Source: Brevinema_A sp051647535
GTDB taxonomy: Bacteria > Spirochaetota > Brevinematia > Brevinematales > Brevinemataceae
DNA: 64,000 bases
NCBI GenBank assembly: GCA_051647535.1
Contig: JBOFEA010000018.1
Coordinates: 118,635-182,634, forward strand
Direction of reading: 5' to 3'
The notes below the pieces were generated by a model that saw only the letters and a list, made by a program, of their open reading frames with translations, ran no database searches and was not told the DNA's origin. Below are positions 44,631 through 53,415 of this stretch, in pieces. The translations under genes were made by a program, and so were the position numbers. Numbering within the stretch: the first letter of the stretch is position 1; each line of letters starts with the position of its first letter.

Positions 44631-45922
44631 TGTCTTTCTTGCTTATTGATTTTGGAGCTTCAAGAGTTAAAACAGCCTTGTACGAACACAATGCTTTGCA
44701 GTATATAAAAGATTTTCCTCCTTCAGCACCAATATGTTCTATAGATAAACATTTTGAAGTTTCTCCTCAAAAACTTTTAAAACTCTTTCAAAATATTGTT
44801 GATGAATATATGGCTTTATCTTCCAAACCTTTAAAAGGTATTTTTATTTGTTCAGAAATGCATGGTTTTGTTCTGCAAGATATGCAAGGAAATTTTGTTA
44901 CTAATTACATAAGTTGGCAAGATAATAGAGCTTCAGAGCTAATTGATGGAGTTTCAACATTAGAGTATCTTAAAAATGCTTGTCCTCAATTTAGACAATA
45001 TACAGGAATGAAAATTCGGAATGGCTTACCAGTAGTAAATGTCCTTCATCTTATTCGAGATAAGCAACTTCCTCAAGGAAATTACAAAATGATTTCCTTA
45101 CCTGAAATTTTTGGATCAACTTTCATTCATTCTACATTACTTGCAGGATTTGGTATATGGGATATCTACCATAATGAGATTTACCAAGAATTAAAAAACT
45201 GTTATCATTCTTTTGGATATAATATCTCAACCAATCCATATACTCCAATCGTTACTCAAACATCAACATATAAAAATATTCCTCTATATACGGCTATAGG
45301 TGATAACCAATGTGCCTTATATGGAATACATTTAGAAAAAGAACAACTGATTCTTAATCTAGGCACAGGATCACAAGTTGCCTTTATTGATAAATTATTC
45401 CCAGATCAAAAGTTAGATCAACGTCCTTATTTAAATAATCAAACATTGTCGATTATAACCCATATTCCATCAGGAAGAGCATTAAATTGTTTTATGGGAT
45501 TTATTGATGATTGTATAGCATTTGGAGAGGGAACAAAATCTTCATGGGATATATTAAGTTCACTAACATTAGATGACCTATTGAATGCTCCTTTTGATAT
45601 AAATCTTACTGTTTTTGAGAGTGCTTATGGATTTAAAGATGGTGGTGCTATCACAAGAATCACCGAAAAAGAATTTACATTAAAATATTATGTCAGCTCC
45701 TTACTTGCCAGTTATGTTCGTCAATACGTGACAATAATACAAGAAAATAATTTGCCAAAAAATCATATTGTTTTAACAGGAGGAATTGCTAAAAAGCTTC
45801 CTGTAATCAAACAATTTTTAGAACATCTCTTAGAGTGTTCGATTACTATTTCAAATACATCTATTGATGAAAGTTTACTGGGTTTGCAGTTCACTGCTGA
45901 TCTTTTTAAAGAGGGATCTTAA
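44630..45922 (+). CDS. FGGY-family carbohydrate or cyclitol kinase
   Basis: The 430-residue protein has the actin-like kinase fold: LLIDFGASRVKTALYE (phosphate 1) at the start, ISWQDNRASELI near residue 94, AIGDNQCALYG near 228, LNLGTGSQVAF near 245 and VLTGGIAKKLPVIKQFL near 385. The WQD(N/G)R stretch recalls xylulokinase and sedoheptulokinase. Sedoheptulose-7-phosphate is the substrate of several cyclases of the neighbouring family, so either sedoheptulose or the cyclitol product could be phosphorylated here; that is inference. Its start overlaps the cyclase stop (TAATG) and its stop overlaps the next start the same way. Confidence 0.87.
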   Translation: MSFLLIDFGASRVKTALYEHNALQYIKDFPPSAPICSIDKHFEVSPQKLLKLFQNIVDEYMALSSKPLKGIFICSEMHGFVLQDMQGNFVTNYISWQDNRASELIDGVSTLEYLKNACPQFRQYTGMKIRNGLPVVNVLHLIRDKQLPQGNYKMISLPEIFGSTFIHSTLLAGFGIWDIYHNEIYQELKNCYHSFGYNISTNPYTPIVTQTSTYKNIPLYTAIGDNQCALYGIHLEKEQLILNLGTGSQVAFIDKLFPDQKLDQRPYLNNQTLSIITHIPSGRALNCFMGFIDDCIAFGEGTKSSWDILSSLTLDDLLNAPFDINLTVFESAYGFKDGGAITRITEKEFTLKYYVSSLLASYVRQYVTIIQENNLPKNHIVLTGGIAKKLPVIKQFLEHLLECSITISNTSIDESLLGLQFTADLFKEGS

Positions 45923-47694
45923 TGATTAAAGTTTCTGATTTTATTGCTCAATATCTTAAAGAAGTATATAATATTTCTCATGTTTTCTTAGTTTCTGGAG
46001 GTGGAGCTATGCACCTCAATGATAGTTTTGGAAAACATATTGTCTACTCTACTGCTCACAACGAACAAGCATTAGCAATGATGGCTGAAGGATATTCCCG
46101 ATATAATCAGGAATTAGCTGTTGTTAATATCACTACAGGGCCGGGAGGACTTAACTGTCTTAATGGTGTTTTTGGTCAATGGACAGATAGTGTTCCTGTA
46201 CTGTATATTTCAGGACAAGTGAAATTTACTACAACGATAGCATCTTGTCCACAAATTCCTTTAAGACAACTTGGAGATCAAGAAGTTAATATTGTTTCAG
46301 TGGTAACTCCATTGACAAAATATGCGGTTATGATTACGGATCCTTTGTCTATTAAATACCATCTTGATAAAGCTATTTATGAAGCGATAAATGGACGTAA
46401 AGGACCTGTTTGGTTGGATATTCCTTTAGATGTACAAGGTGCAATGATTGATCCTACCCAACTCATTGAATTTACCCCTCCTCAAAAACCTGTCTATAAT
46501 TTACAAATAGATCAAATTATTGCGAAATTAACTACAGCTCAACGTCCATTAATTATTGCTGGACAAGGGATTCGCTTATCAAAACAAGTAGAAACCTTTC
46601 TTCAACTTCTTAAAAAAACGAACATTCCTGTTGTGACAACGTTCTGTGGGATGGATCTTCTTGATTACCATCACTCAAATTTTGTAGGCAGAATAGGAAT
46701 GGTTGGGCAACGCTCAGGAAACTTTGCTCTTCAAAATGCCGATGTAGTTTTATGCCTTGGAACAAGAAATAGTATTTTTTCTGCTAGCTATAATTACGAA
46801 AATTTTGCTAAAAATGCTTATAAAATCATTGTTGATATTGATAAACCAGAATTGGATAAGCCTACTGTTATTCCTGATTTAAAAATACAAGCTGATTTAG
46901 GAGAATTACTCCCAACTTTGTTAAAGGCTATACCAACAATAGAAAGTCCAAAATGGCTTAACTGGTGTCTTGATCAGAAAGAAAAATTTTCTTTTAAAAA
47001 CACCTTGGAATATCAATCTAATACTCATATACTCAATCCTTATTATTTTCTGCATACCCTCTCTAAAAAAACAACAGATACAATCATTACTTCAAATGCT
47101 TCAACATGTGTAATAACCTATCAAGTAGGAGAAAATCATCAAGGTCAACGTATCTTTTGGAATAAAGGAAATGCTAGTATGGGCTATGGACTTCCAGCTG
47201 CAATTGGAGCATATTGGAGTAGTAAAAAATCTGTAATTTGTATAGAAGGAGATGGTTCTTTAATGATGAACCTTCAAGAATTACAAACAGTAAAACACTA
47301 CAATATCCCTTTAAAACTCTTTATTATTAATAACAAAAGCTATATTTCTATTACTCAAACGCAAAACAATTTTTTTGAAGGAAGAAAAGTTCATTCTACA
47401 AAAGAAAGTGGATTTTCTAGCCCAGATTTTACAGAAGTAGCACAAGCTTTTGGATTACCAACAGTAAAAATTACCGATCCCAATCATCTTGATAAACAAT
47501 TAAATCAAATTCTTGCTATAGAAGGTCCTGTTGTTTGTGAAGTGATGGTTGATTCAAATTATATTTTTACTCCAAAGCTATCAGCTCGCAAACTTGACGA
47601 TGGTACTATGGTATCACCATCTCTTGAAGATATGTTTCCATTTTTAGATAGAGATGAATATAATAAAATTATGAAAATATCAACCGATACTTAA
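45922..47694 (+). CDS. ThDP-dependent acetolactate-synthase-like enzyme
   Basis: A 590-residue thiamine diphosphate enzyme. The catalytic Glu lies in AHNEQALAMMAEGYSR near residue 48, GPGGLNCLNGVFGQWTDSVPVLYISGQ follows, and the ThDP/Mg motif runs from GDGSLMMN near residue 443 to IINNKSY. In Yersinia, YerE of this superfamily adds a two-carbon unit from pyruvate to C4 of CDP-3,6-dideoxy-4-keto-glucose, which the rfbF/G/H genes here would supply. Alternatively it may act with the cyclase and kinase in cyclitol chemistry, as IolD does in inositol degradation. The operon position (TAATG overlap with the kinase) favours joint action with that block. Confidence 0.88.
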   Translation: MIKVSDFIAQYLKEVYNISHVFLVSGGGAMHLNDSFGKHIVYSTAHNEQALAMMAEGYSRYNQELAVVNITTGPGGLNCLNGVFGQWTDSVPVLYISGQVKFTTTIASCPQIPLRQLGDQEVNIVSVVTPLTKYAVMITDPLSIKYHLDKAIYEAINGRKGPVWLDIPLDVQGAMIDPTQLIEFTPPQKPVYNLQIDQIIAKLTTAQRPLIIAGQGIRLSKQVETFLQLLKKTNIPVVTTFCGMDLLDYHHSNFVGRIGMVGQRSGNFALQNADVVLCLGTRNSIFSASYNYENFAKNAYKIIVDIDKPELDKPTVIPDLKIQADLGELLPTLLKAIPTIESPKWLNWCLDQKEKFSFKNTLEYQSNTHILNPYYFLHTLSKKTTDTIITSNASTCVITYQVGENHQGQRIFWNKGNASMGYGLPAAIGAYWSSKKSVICIEGDGSLMMNLQELQTVKHYNIPLKLFIINNKSYISITQTQNNFFEGRKVHSTKESGFSSPDFTEVAQAFGLPTVKITDPNHLDKQLNQILAIEGPVVCEVMVDSNYIFTPKLSARKLDDGTMVSPSLEDMFPFLDRDEYNKIMKISTDT

Positions 47695-47714
47695 ATTAAG
47701 TGTTTTAGGACAAA

Positions 47715-48683
47715 ATGATGAACCAACCCCCTATATTATCAATAATAATACCTACTTACAATCGTAAAAATATGCTCAAACGAGCTATTAACAGTGTTTT
47801 ATCTCAAGACTATCCTTATATTGAAGTGATAGTTTCAGATAACGCATCTACCGATGGTACAGATATACTGATGCAAGAATACAGTGATGACTCTCGAGTT
47901 GTTTATATACGAAATAGCGAAAATATTGGTCCCGTTAAAAACGGTCAGCAAGCCTACCAAAAAGCTACAGGAAAATATTTTATGATTCTTTGTGATGATG
48001 ATTATATGGGGGATTCTACAATTTTTTCTAAAGCAGTTATTGTAATGGAAGAAAATCCTAATATTGCTTTGGTTCGTGGAGTTTGCGAAATTCATGATGA
48101 ATTGACAAATTCTATTACTATAAACTCCACGAAATCTATCCCTTTAATTAAAGGTATAGATTTTTTTCAAAACTATGAACAAGAAGGCTATCCCCATATT
48201 GATGGGTTTTTTGGTATTGTACGGAAAGAATACTTAGATGACTCTCAGATCCTTATGTGGGATACTTTTGGCCATGATAGATGGCTATGGAGAGTCTTAC
48301 CTTTGTATGGAGATGTGTATTTTATTAATAGTGTGATTTTTGGTGTTTATAATCACCATGAACAGGGGCAAGATTCTAATAATACTTATTTAGATAAGCT
48401 CTATCAAATTCCTGAAACTATTGAAAAAATCACCAAACTTGCTTATGAGAAGTTTCCTGATTATACTTTTCGAGATTCTTCTATAGAATCAGCTTATATT
48501 ATTAAATATTGGTTAATTAACTATAAAAAACAACATGGAACAAAAAAGCTTATTCCAATGTTTCTAAAACATGAGCTTAGGCAGCAACACCCAAAAACGT
48601 ATTGGTATCTAATAAGAATTATCTTTCAAAAAATTATCAATAAAGGAACCAGTTTCGTAGGTAAAGTATTGTTTCGTTTATAA
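47715..48683 (+). CDS. GT2-family glycosyltransferase
   Basis: The 322-residue protein begins with the GT-A signature PILSIIIPTYNRKNMLKRAINSVLSQDYPYIEVIVSDNASTDGT and has ILCDDDYMG near residue 93 for metal binding. The C-terminal third is basic. It is 20 bases after the ThDP gene, with AGGA before the first of two adjacent ATGs. It probably adds one residue of the surface glycan; the sugar cannot be predicted. Confidence 0.9.
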   Translation: MMNQPPILSIIIPTYNRKNMLKRAINSVLSQDYPYIEVIVSDNASTDGTDILMQEYSDDSRVVYIRNSENIGPVKNGQQAYQKATGKYFMILCDDDYMGDSTIFSKAVIVMEENPNIALVRGVCEIHDELTNSITINSTKSIPLIKGIDFFQNYEQEGYPHIDGFFGIVRKEYLDDSQILMWDTFGHDRWLWRVLPLYGDVYFINSVIFGVYNHHEQGQDSNNTYLDKLYQIPETIEKITKLAYEKFPDYTFRDSSIESAYIIKYWLINYKKQHGTKKLIPMFLKHELRQQHPKTYWYLIRIIFQKIINKGTSFVGKVLFRL

Positions 48684-48706
48684 AAATTTAATAATAAAGG
48701 TAAAAA

Positions 48707-49780
48707 ATGAATCCAAAAATATCTATTGTTGTAATTGTTCATAACACAGAAAAATATTTGTGTCAATGTTTAGATAGTATAGTAAATCAAACACTAAAAG
48801 AAATCGAAATTATCGTTGTTAATGATAAGTCTCTAGGAAATTGTATAGAGATTGTTGAATCTTATCAAAAAACAGATAATAGGATAAAATTAATCTCTTT
48901 AGATAGAAATAGGGGTAGTTTAGTTGCCAGAAACTTAGGGGCTTTAGAAGCTACTGGAGATTATGTACAACATGTTGATAGTGATGATTGGTTAGAATTA
49001 GATACCTGTGAAAGAATTTATAATGCTCTCATAAAAACAAAGAGTGATTTATGTTATATTGGTTTGCAAAAAGTAAAATGTACAAAAACTTACCCTTTTG
49101 TGAATATATCAGATCAAGTACTAAATAAAGAAGAATTATTTAATAAGTTTATTGATTTTCGATTTTTATCGGAAGATACTTTTATAAAAAATACTTTGGG
49201 ATATGGTGTAGTCCAATATATTGCTAAAAGAGATATTTATCAAAAAGTCGGTCATCTCTTGAAAGAATACAGTAATATAAAAATAATGGAAGATTTTGCT
49301 CATACAGCATTACTTATATTTTATAGCCAAAGTTGTACTTGTTTATCATTCTACGGATATAATTATCGAATGGGGTCAGGGATTACAGCTAATATAGGTT
49401 GCCAATCCATTGAAAAATATAGCTCAAACTTTCAACAAGTTTTTACGATGCTAAAATTAGTATCAACACACTATGAAAATTCTACTTTTTCAAACCGGCA
49501 AAAAGCACAATTACAATATCGATTATCGTATCATTTTTATCAATGGGTACATACTTATATTAATTATTCTCGATCAGAACAATGTACTATACGATCTTTT
49601 TTAAAAGATCATAACTTATCTTATATATTATATTTATTATATCCACAAAATACAGAAATATATAATTTAAAAGTAGAAATTGTAAACTCCATAGGAATCT
49701 TTAATTCAATTAAGCAGCTCATTTATTCACTAATCAATTTTGTCTATAAATTCATCAATAAAATTAAAATAAAGAGTTAA
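48707..49780 (+). CDS. GT2-family glycosyltransferase
   Basis: The 357-residue protein opens ISIVVIVHNTEKYLCQCLDSIVNQTLKEIEIIVVNDKS and has NRGSLVARNLG near residue 65 and HVDSDDW near 89, typical of GT2 enzymes. A Tyr/Ile-rich, probably membrane-associated C-terminus ends in a Lys tail. AAAGG lies before the ATG, 23 bases after the preceding transferase. It resembles the minus-strand GT2 at 36544 in layout. Confidence 0.9.
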   Translation: MNPKISIVVIVHNTEKYLCQCLDSIVNQTLKEIEIIVVNDKSLGNCIEIVESYQKTDNRIKLISLDRNRGSLVARNLGALEATGDYVQHVDSDDWLELDTCERIYNALIKTKSDLCYIGLQKVKCTKTYPFVNISDQVLNKEELFNKFIDFRFLSEDTFIKNTLGYGVVQYIAKRDIYQKVGHLLKEYSNIKIMEDFAHTALLIFYSQSCTCLSFYGYNYRMGSGITANIGCQSIEKYSSNFQQVFTMLKLVSTHYENSTFSNRQKAQLQYRLSYHFYQWVHTYINYSRSEQCTIRSFLKDHNLSYILYLLYPQNTEIYNLKVEIVNSIGIFNSIKQLIYSLINFVYKFINKIKIKS

Positions 49781-49799
49781 ACTATAATTTGGAGAAAGC

Positions 49800-50714
49800 A
49801 TGAAAAAAATCGTGATCACAGGAGCTACGGGAATGCTTGGTATTTCTCTTATCAATAAATGTATTGGAGAAAATATTGAAGTACTAGCTATCATTCGTCC
49901 GAATTCTCACCGTCGTAACAATATTCCTAATTCTCCTTTAGTGAAAATTTTGGAATGTGATAATGATAATTTATTATCTATTAATACAGAAGATAATTAT
50001 GATGTTTTTTACCATTTTGGATGGAAAGCAACTGCACATGAAACCCGTAATGATCCAACATATCAAACAGAAAATATCAAGCAAACTTTAGAAGCGGTTA
50101 AGCTTGCGTATCAATTAGGTTGTGAGGGATTTATTGGAGCTGGATCGCAAGCTGAATATGGGCGTGTAAACGGGATGGTTTCCCCTGATTCTCCTGTGAA
50201 CCCTGATTCTGCTTATGGAATCTCTAAATATGCTGCGGGACGCTTAGCTGGGCTTCTTTGTAGAGAGCTAAACATACGATTTATTTGGACAAGAGTTTTT
50301 AGTGTTTACGGAGAACATGACGGAGCTAATACCTTGATTTCTTCTTGTATCCGTAATCTAACTCAAAATCAAACAATAGAAGTGACTCCAAGTGAACAAA
50401 TTTGGGATTATCTTTATGAATCTGATTGTGCGGAAGCGTTATATTTATTAGGTTTAAAAGGAAAGAATCAAGTATTATATAATATTGGTAGTGGGGAAGG
50501 GCAAGCACTCAAATACTATCTCCATATCATTGGACAAATTCTCAATAAAGAATCCTTAATCAATATTGGAGCAAAACCTTATAGCGAAAATCAAGTAATG
50601 TTTTTACAAGCAAATATTGATTTACTAAAAACACATACAGGCTTTAGTCCTCGGATATCCTTTGAAGAAGGAATACAAAAAATAATTAAAGGGGAGAACT
50701 GTCTCCCGACATAG
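49800..50714 (+). CDS. NAD-dependent epimerase/reductase of the extended SDR type
   Basis: A 304-residue extended SDR: VITGATGMLGISL at the start, FGWKATAHETRNDPTYQTEN, the Ser-containing GAGSQAEYG near 117 and the catalytic YGISKYAAG near 140. It lies in the CDP-sugar block between the glycosyltransferases and rfbH. It is a candidate for the C4 reductase that finishes a CDP-3,6-dideoxyhexose (RfbJ/CDP-abequose or paratose synthase class) or, if the ThDP enzyme acts like YerE, for the YerF-like reductase of the branched sugar. GGAG lies before the ATG. The product stereochemistry is not predictable. Confidence 0.87.
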   Translation: MKKIVITGATGMLGISLINKCIGENIEVLAIIRPNSHRRNNIPNSPLVKILECDNDNLLSINTEDNYDVFYHFGWKATAHETRNDPTYQTENIKQTLEAVKLAYQLGCEGFIGAGSQAEYGRVNGMVSPDSPVNPDSAYGISKYAAGRLAGLLCRELNIRFIWTRVFSVYGEHDGANTLISSCIRNLTQNQTIEVTPSEQIWDYLYESDCAEALYLLGLKGKNQVLYNIGSGEGQALKYYLHIIGQILNKESLINIGAKPYSENQVMFLQANIDLLKTHTGFSPRISFEEGIQKIIKGENCLPT

Positions 50715-50737
50715 CACAAATAATCAAAGGTGGAATT

Positions 50738-52051
50738 ATGACATTAGAACAACTCCAACAACAAATCTTAGAATTAACAAAACAATATATAGTACAAAAA
50801 TTTGCTCCAAAACCTTTTATTGCTGGAGAAACTCCTGTACCGATTTCAGGGAAGATTTTTGATGATAAAGAAGTATGTGCTATTGTAGAGAGTGCTTTGG
50901 ATTTTCATCTAACTACATATCGCTTCAATACAAGCTTCGAAAAGAAACTTCGTGAATTTGTCGGTGTAAAATATGCTCTAACTTGTAATTCAGGATCTTC
51001 TGCAAACTTATTAGCATTTACAGCTCTAACTTCTCCTTTATTAAAAGAGCGTCAACTAAAGGCTGGAGATGAAGTAATTACGGTAGCAGCAGGATTCCCA
51101 ACAACAGTTAATCCTATTATTCAAAATGGATTAATCCCTGTTTTTGTTGATGAAACAATTCCTAGCTATAATATTGATGTCACAAAATTAGAAGAAGCTC
51201 TTTCTCCAAAAACAAAAGCAATTATGATAGCCCATACATTAGGAAATCCTTTTGATTTGGATGCGATTATGGCATTTGTCAACAAACACAATCTATGGCT
51301 TATTGAAGATTGTTGTGATGCTCTTGGTGGTACCTATGACGGTAAAAATCTTGGAACTTTTGGACATATTTCAACACTCAGTTTTTATCCTGCTCACCAT
51401 ATTACTATGGGAGAAGGAGGTGCTGTTCTTACAAACAATCCTCTTATTAAAAAATCTTTAGAAAGTTTCCGTGATTGGGGGCGAGACTGCTGGTGTCCTC
51501 CTGGAGTTGACAACACTTGTGGCAAACGTTTTGAACAGCGTTTTGCAGGACTCCCAGAAGGTTATGATCACAAATATGTCTATTCCCATGTAGGGTATAA
51601 TCTCAAAATTACTGATATGCAAGCTGCAGTTGCTGATGCACAAATGGACAAACTTCCAGAATTTATCAATATAAGAAGACGGAATTTTCAACTTCTTTCA
51701 GAAAAGCTAGCAGAATTCACAGAATACTTTATTCTTCCTGAAGCAACACCTAAAAGTAATCCTTCATGGTTTGGGTTTTTGTTGACTATTAAAGATACAG
51801 CCCCATTTACACGTAATGAATTTGTCCAATTCCTAAATTCTAAAAAAATTGGTACACGATTATTATTTGCTGGGAATATACTTAAACAACCAATGATGCA
51901 AGGAGTCCAACACCGTGTTGTAGGTGACTTAGCAATAACAGATAAAATCATGAATGATACATTTTGGATTGGACTTTATCAAGGAATTACTCCTGAGATG
52001 ATAGACTATGTAGTTTCTTGCTTTAAAGAATTTATAAATAATAAAAAATAG
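50738..52051 (+). CDS. rfbH: CDP-4-keto-6-deoxyglucose-3-dehydrase (E1)
   Basis: RfbH (DdhC) is a PMP and [2Fe-2S] enzyme of the DegT aminotransferase fold that removes the C3 hydroxyl of CDP-4-keto-6-deoxyglucose. The 437 residues match the family size. CNSGSSANLLAFTAL near 87, EDCCDALGGTYDG near 190 and SFYPAHHITMGEGGAV near 215 are visible. The His in the last motif replaces the usual PLP lysine, a hallmark of the dehydrase. The cluster-binding Cys-rich segment RDCWCPPGVDNTCGKRFE lies near 248-265. It is followed 8 bases later by rfbG. The E3 reductase partner (RfbI/DdhD) is not in the window. Confidence 0.96.
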   Translation: MTLEQLQQQILELTKQYIVQKFAPKPFIAGETPVPISGKIFDDKEVCAIVESALDFHLTTYRFNTSFEKKLREFVGVKYALTCNSGSSANLLAFTALTSPLLKERQLKAGDEVITVAAGFPTTVNPIIQNGLIPVFVDETIPSYNIDVTKLEEALSPKTKAIMIAHTLGNPFDLDAIMAFVNKHNLWLIEDCCDALGGTYDGKNLGTFGHISTLSFYPAHHITMGEGGAVLTNNPLIKKSLESFRDWGRDCWCPPGVDNTCGKRFEQRFAGLPEGYDHKYVYSHVGYNLKITDMQAAVADAQMDKLPEFINIRRRNFQLLSEKLAEFTEYFILPEATPKSNPSWFGFLLTIKDTAPFTRNEFVQFLNSKKIGTRLLFAGNILKQPMMQGVQHRVVGDLAITDKIMNDTFWIGLYQGITPEMIDYVVSCFKEFINNKK

Positions 52052-52059
52052 GATTTACT

Positions 52060-53133
52060 ATGTTTTCTTGTTATAAAGATAAAAAAGTTCTTATTACTGG
52101 GCATACGGGATTTAAAGGAACATGGCTTTGTCGTACTCTATTACAATTAGGTGCAACAGTTTACGGAATTGGACTTGAAGAAGGGGATCATAAAATTTTC
52201 AATATGTCATCGACTGATGATGATATATTTTCCTATATTATGGATATAAGAGATAAAGAGTTGTTAATTTCCCAAATAAAACAAATCAACCCTGATATAG
52301 TTTTTCACCTTGCTGCCCAACCACTTGTTTTAGAAAGTTATAAAACTCCTGTAGAAACATTCGATATTAATGTTATGGGAACGATCCATATTTTAGAATC
52401 TTGTCGTTATGTAGATAATCTCCAAGCAATGGTTATGATTACAACAGATAAAGTCTACCATAATTATGAATGGACATACCCTTACCGTGAAACAGACAGA
52501 TTAGGGGGCTATGATCCTTATTCTGCAAGCAAAGCAATGTGTGAACTCGCTATTGATTCTTATAGATATTCATTTTATAAAGATTCTTCAGTAGGTATTA
52601 CTTCTGTACGTGCTGGGAATGTGATTGGAGGGGGAGATTTTGCGGAAAATCGCATTATTCCTGATATTGTGAGATCCATTCAACAAAATACATCTGTCTC
52701 TCTTCGAAACCCCAATAGTATTCGCCCATGGCAGCATGTAATGGATGCGATTATAGGGTACCTTCTCATTGGAAAAACAATTATAACTCAACAACAAACT
52801 CCTTCATCTTCATACAATATTGCACCACTTGATAATTCAGATAAGCATACCGTAGAATATATTGTCAAACTCTTTATTAATACCATCAATAAAGGATATT
52901 ATGAAGTTGACAAAAATGCATATTTTGCCCATGAAATGGCAAAACTTCGACTAGATCCTTCGTTGATTATTTCAGACCTAGGGTGGAAACCTGTTTTTAG
53001 TACAGAAGAAGCAATTATTCAAACCGCTAAGGAATATAACGAGTTTTTACAAAACCCCGATCAACTCAAAAAACAAATTGACAATTCTGTTAAAAATATC
53101 TTAGGATCTATCACAATAACAAATCGCAATTAA
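52060..53133 (+). CDS. rfbG: CDP-glucose 4,6-dehydratase
   Basis: RfbG (DdhB) converts CDP-glucose to CDP-4-keto-6-deoxyglucose. The 357 residues carry KVLITGHTGFKGTWLCRTLLQLGA at the NAD site, HLAAQPLVLESY near 86 and the catalytic DPYSASKAMCELA near 152-160. SVRAGNVIGGGDFAENRIIPD and RPWQHVMDAIIGYLLIG, typical of this enzyme, follow. It is the last gene of the operon. In many O-antigen clusters the order is rfbF-rfbG-rfbH; here F is split from H-G by ten kilobases of other genes. Confidence 0.96.
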   Translation: MFSCYKDKKVLITGHTGFKGTWLCRTLLQLGATVYGIGLEEGDHKIFNMSSTDDDIFSYIMDIRDKELLISQIKQINPDIVFHLAAQPLVLESYKTPVETFDINVMGTIHILESCRYVDNLQAMVMITTDKVYHNYEWTYPYRETDRLGGYDPYSASKAMCELAIDSYRYSFYKDSSVGITSVRAGNVIGGGDFAENRIIPDIVRSIQQNTSVSLRNPNSIRPWQHVMDAIIGYLLIGKTIITQQQTPSSSYNIAPLDNSDKHTVEYIVKLFINTINKGYYEVDKNAYFAHEMAKLRLDPSLIISDLGWKPVFSTEEAIIQTAKEYNEFLQNPDQLKKQIDNSVKNILGSITITNRN

Positions 53134-53172
53134 TAAATATTAGTATCATAGTATTTATTAAAGAAAAAGAAC

Positions 53173-53415
53173 CTATACGTTTGACTTACACTCCAAAAAC
53201 TGTACTGCTATAATAGATCTATCATTTTTTATAGCATTGAGATATAATTGTTTTTGTTGCTCTTTCTGTCGCTTTTGTTGTTCTTCAACCTTTATTTTAT
53301 TTATTGTAAATCTTATCCATGTAAGTAGTAAAGGGATTAAGACTGTACCTATAGTACTTATAATACCAAGATAGATCTCTAATAAATCTTTATACTCTAA
53401 TAACCAATTATGCAT
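53173..53415 (-). CDS. Small single-pass membrane protein, 80 residues
   Basis: One membrane helix (about residues 13-33, IYLGIISTIGTVLIPLLLTWI) is followed by a Lys/Gln/Glu coiled coil (INKIKVEEQQKRQKEQQKQLY). The ATG overlaps the end of the restriction-modification gene by 8 bases, with GGAGGGAG upstream. No family recognised. It may be an accessory of the restriction enzyme or an unrelated small protein. Confidence 0.55.
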   Translation of the reverse strand: MHNWLLEYKDLLEIYLGIISTIGTVLIPLLLTWIRFTINKIKVEEQQKRQKEQQKQLYLNAIKNDRSIIAVQFLECKSNV

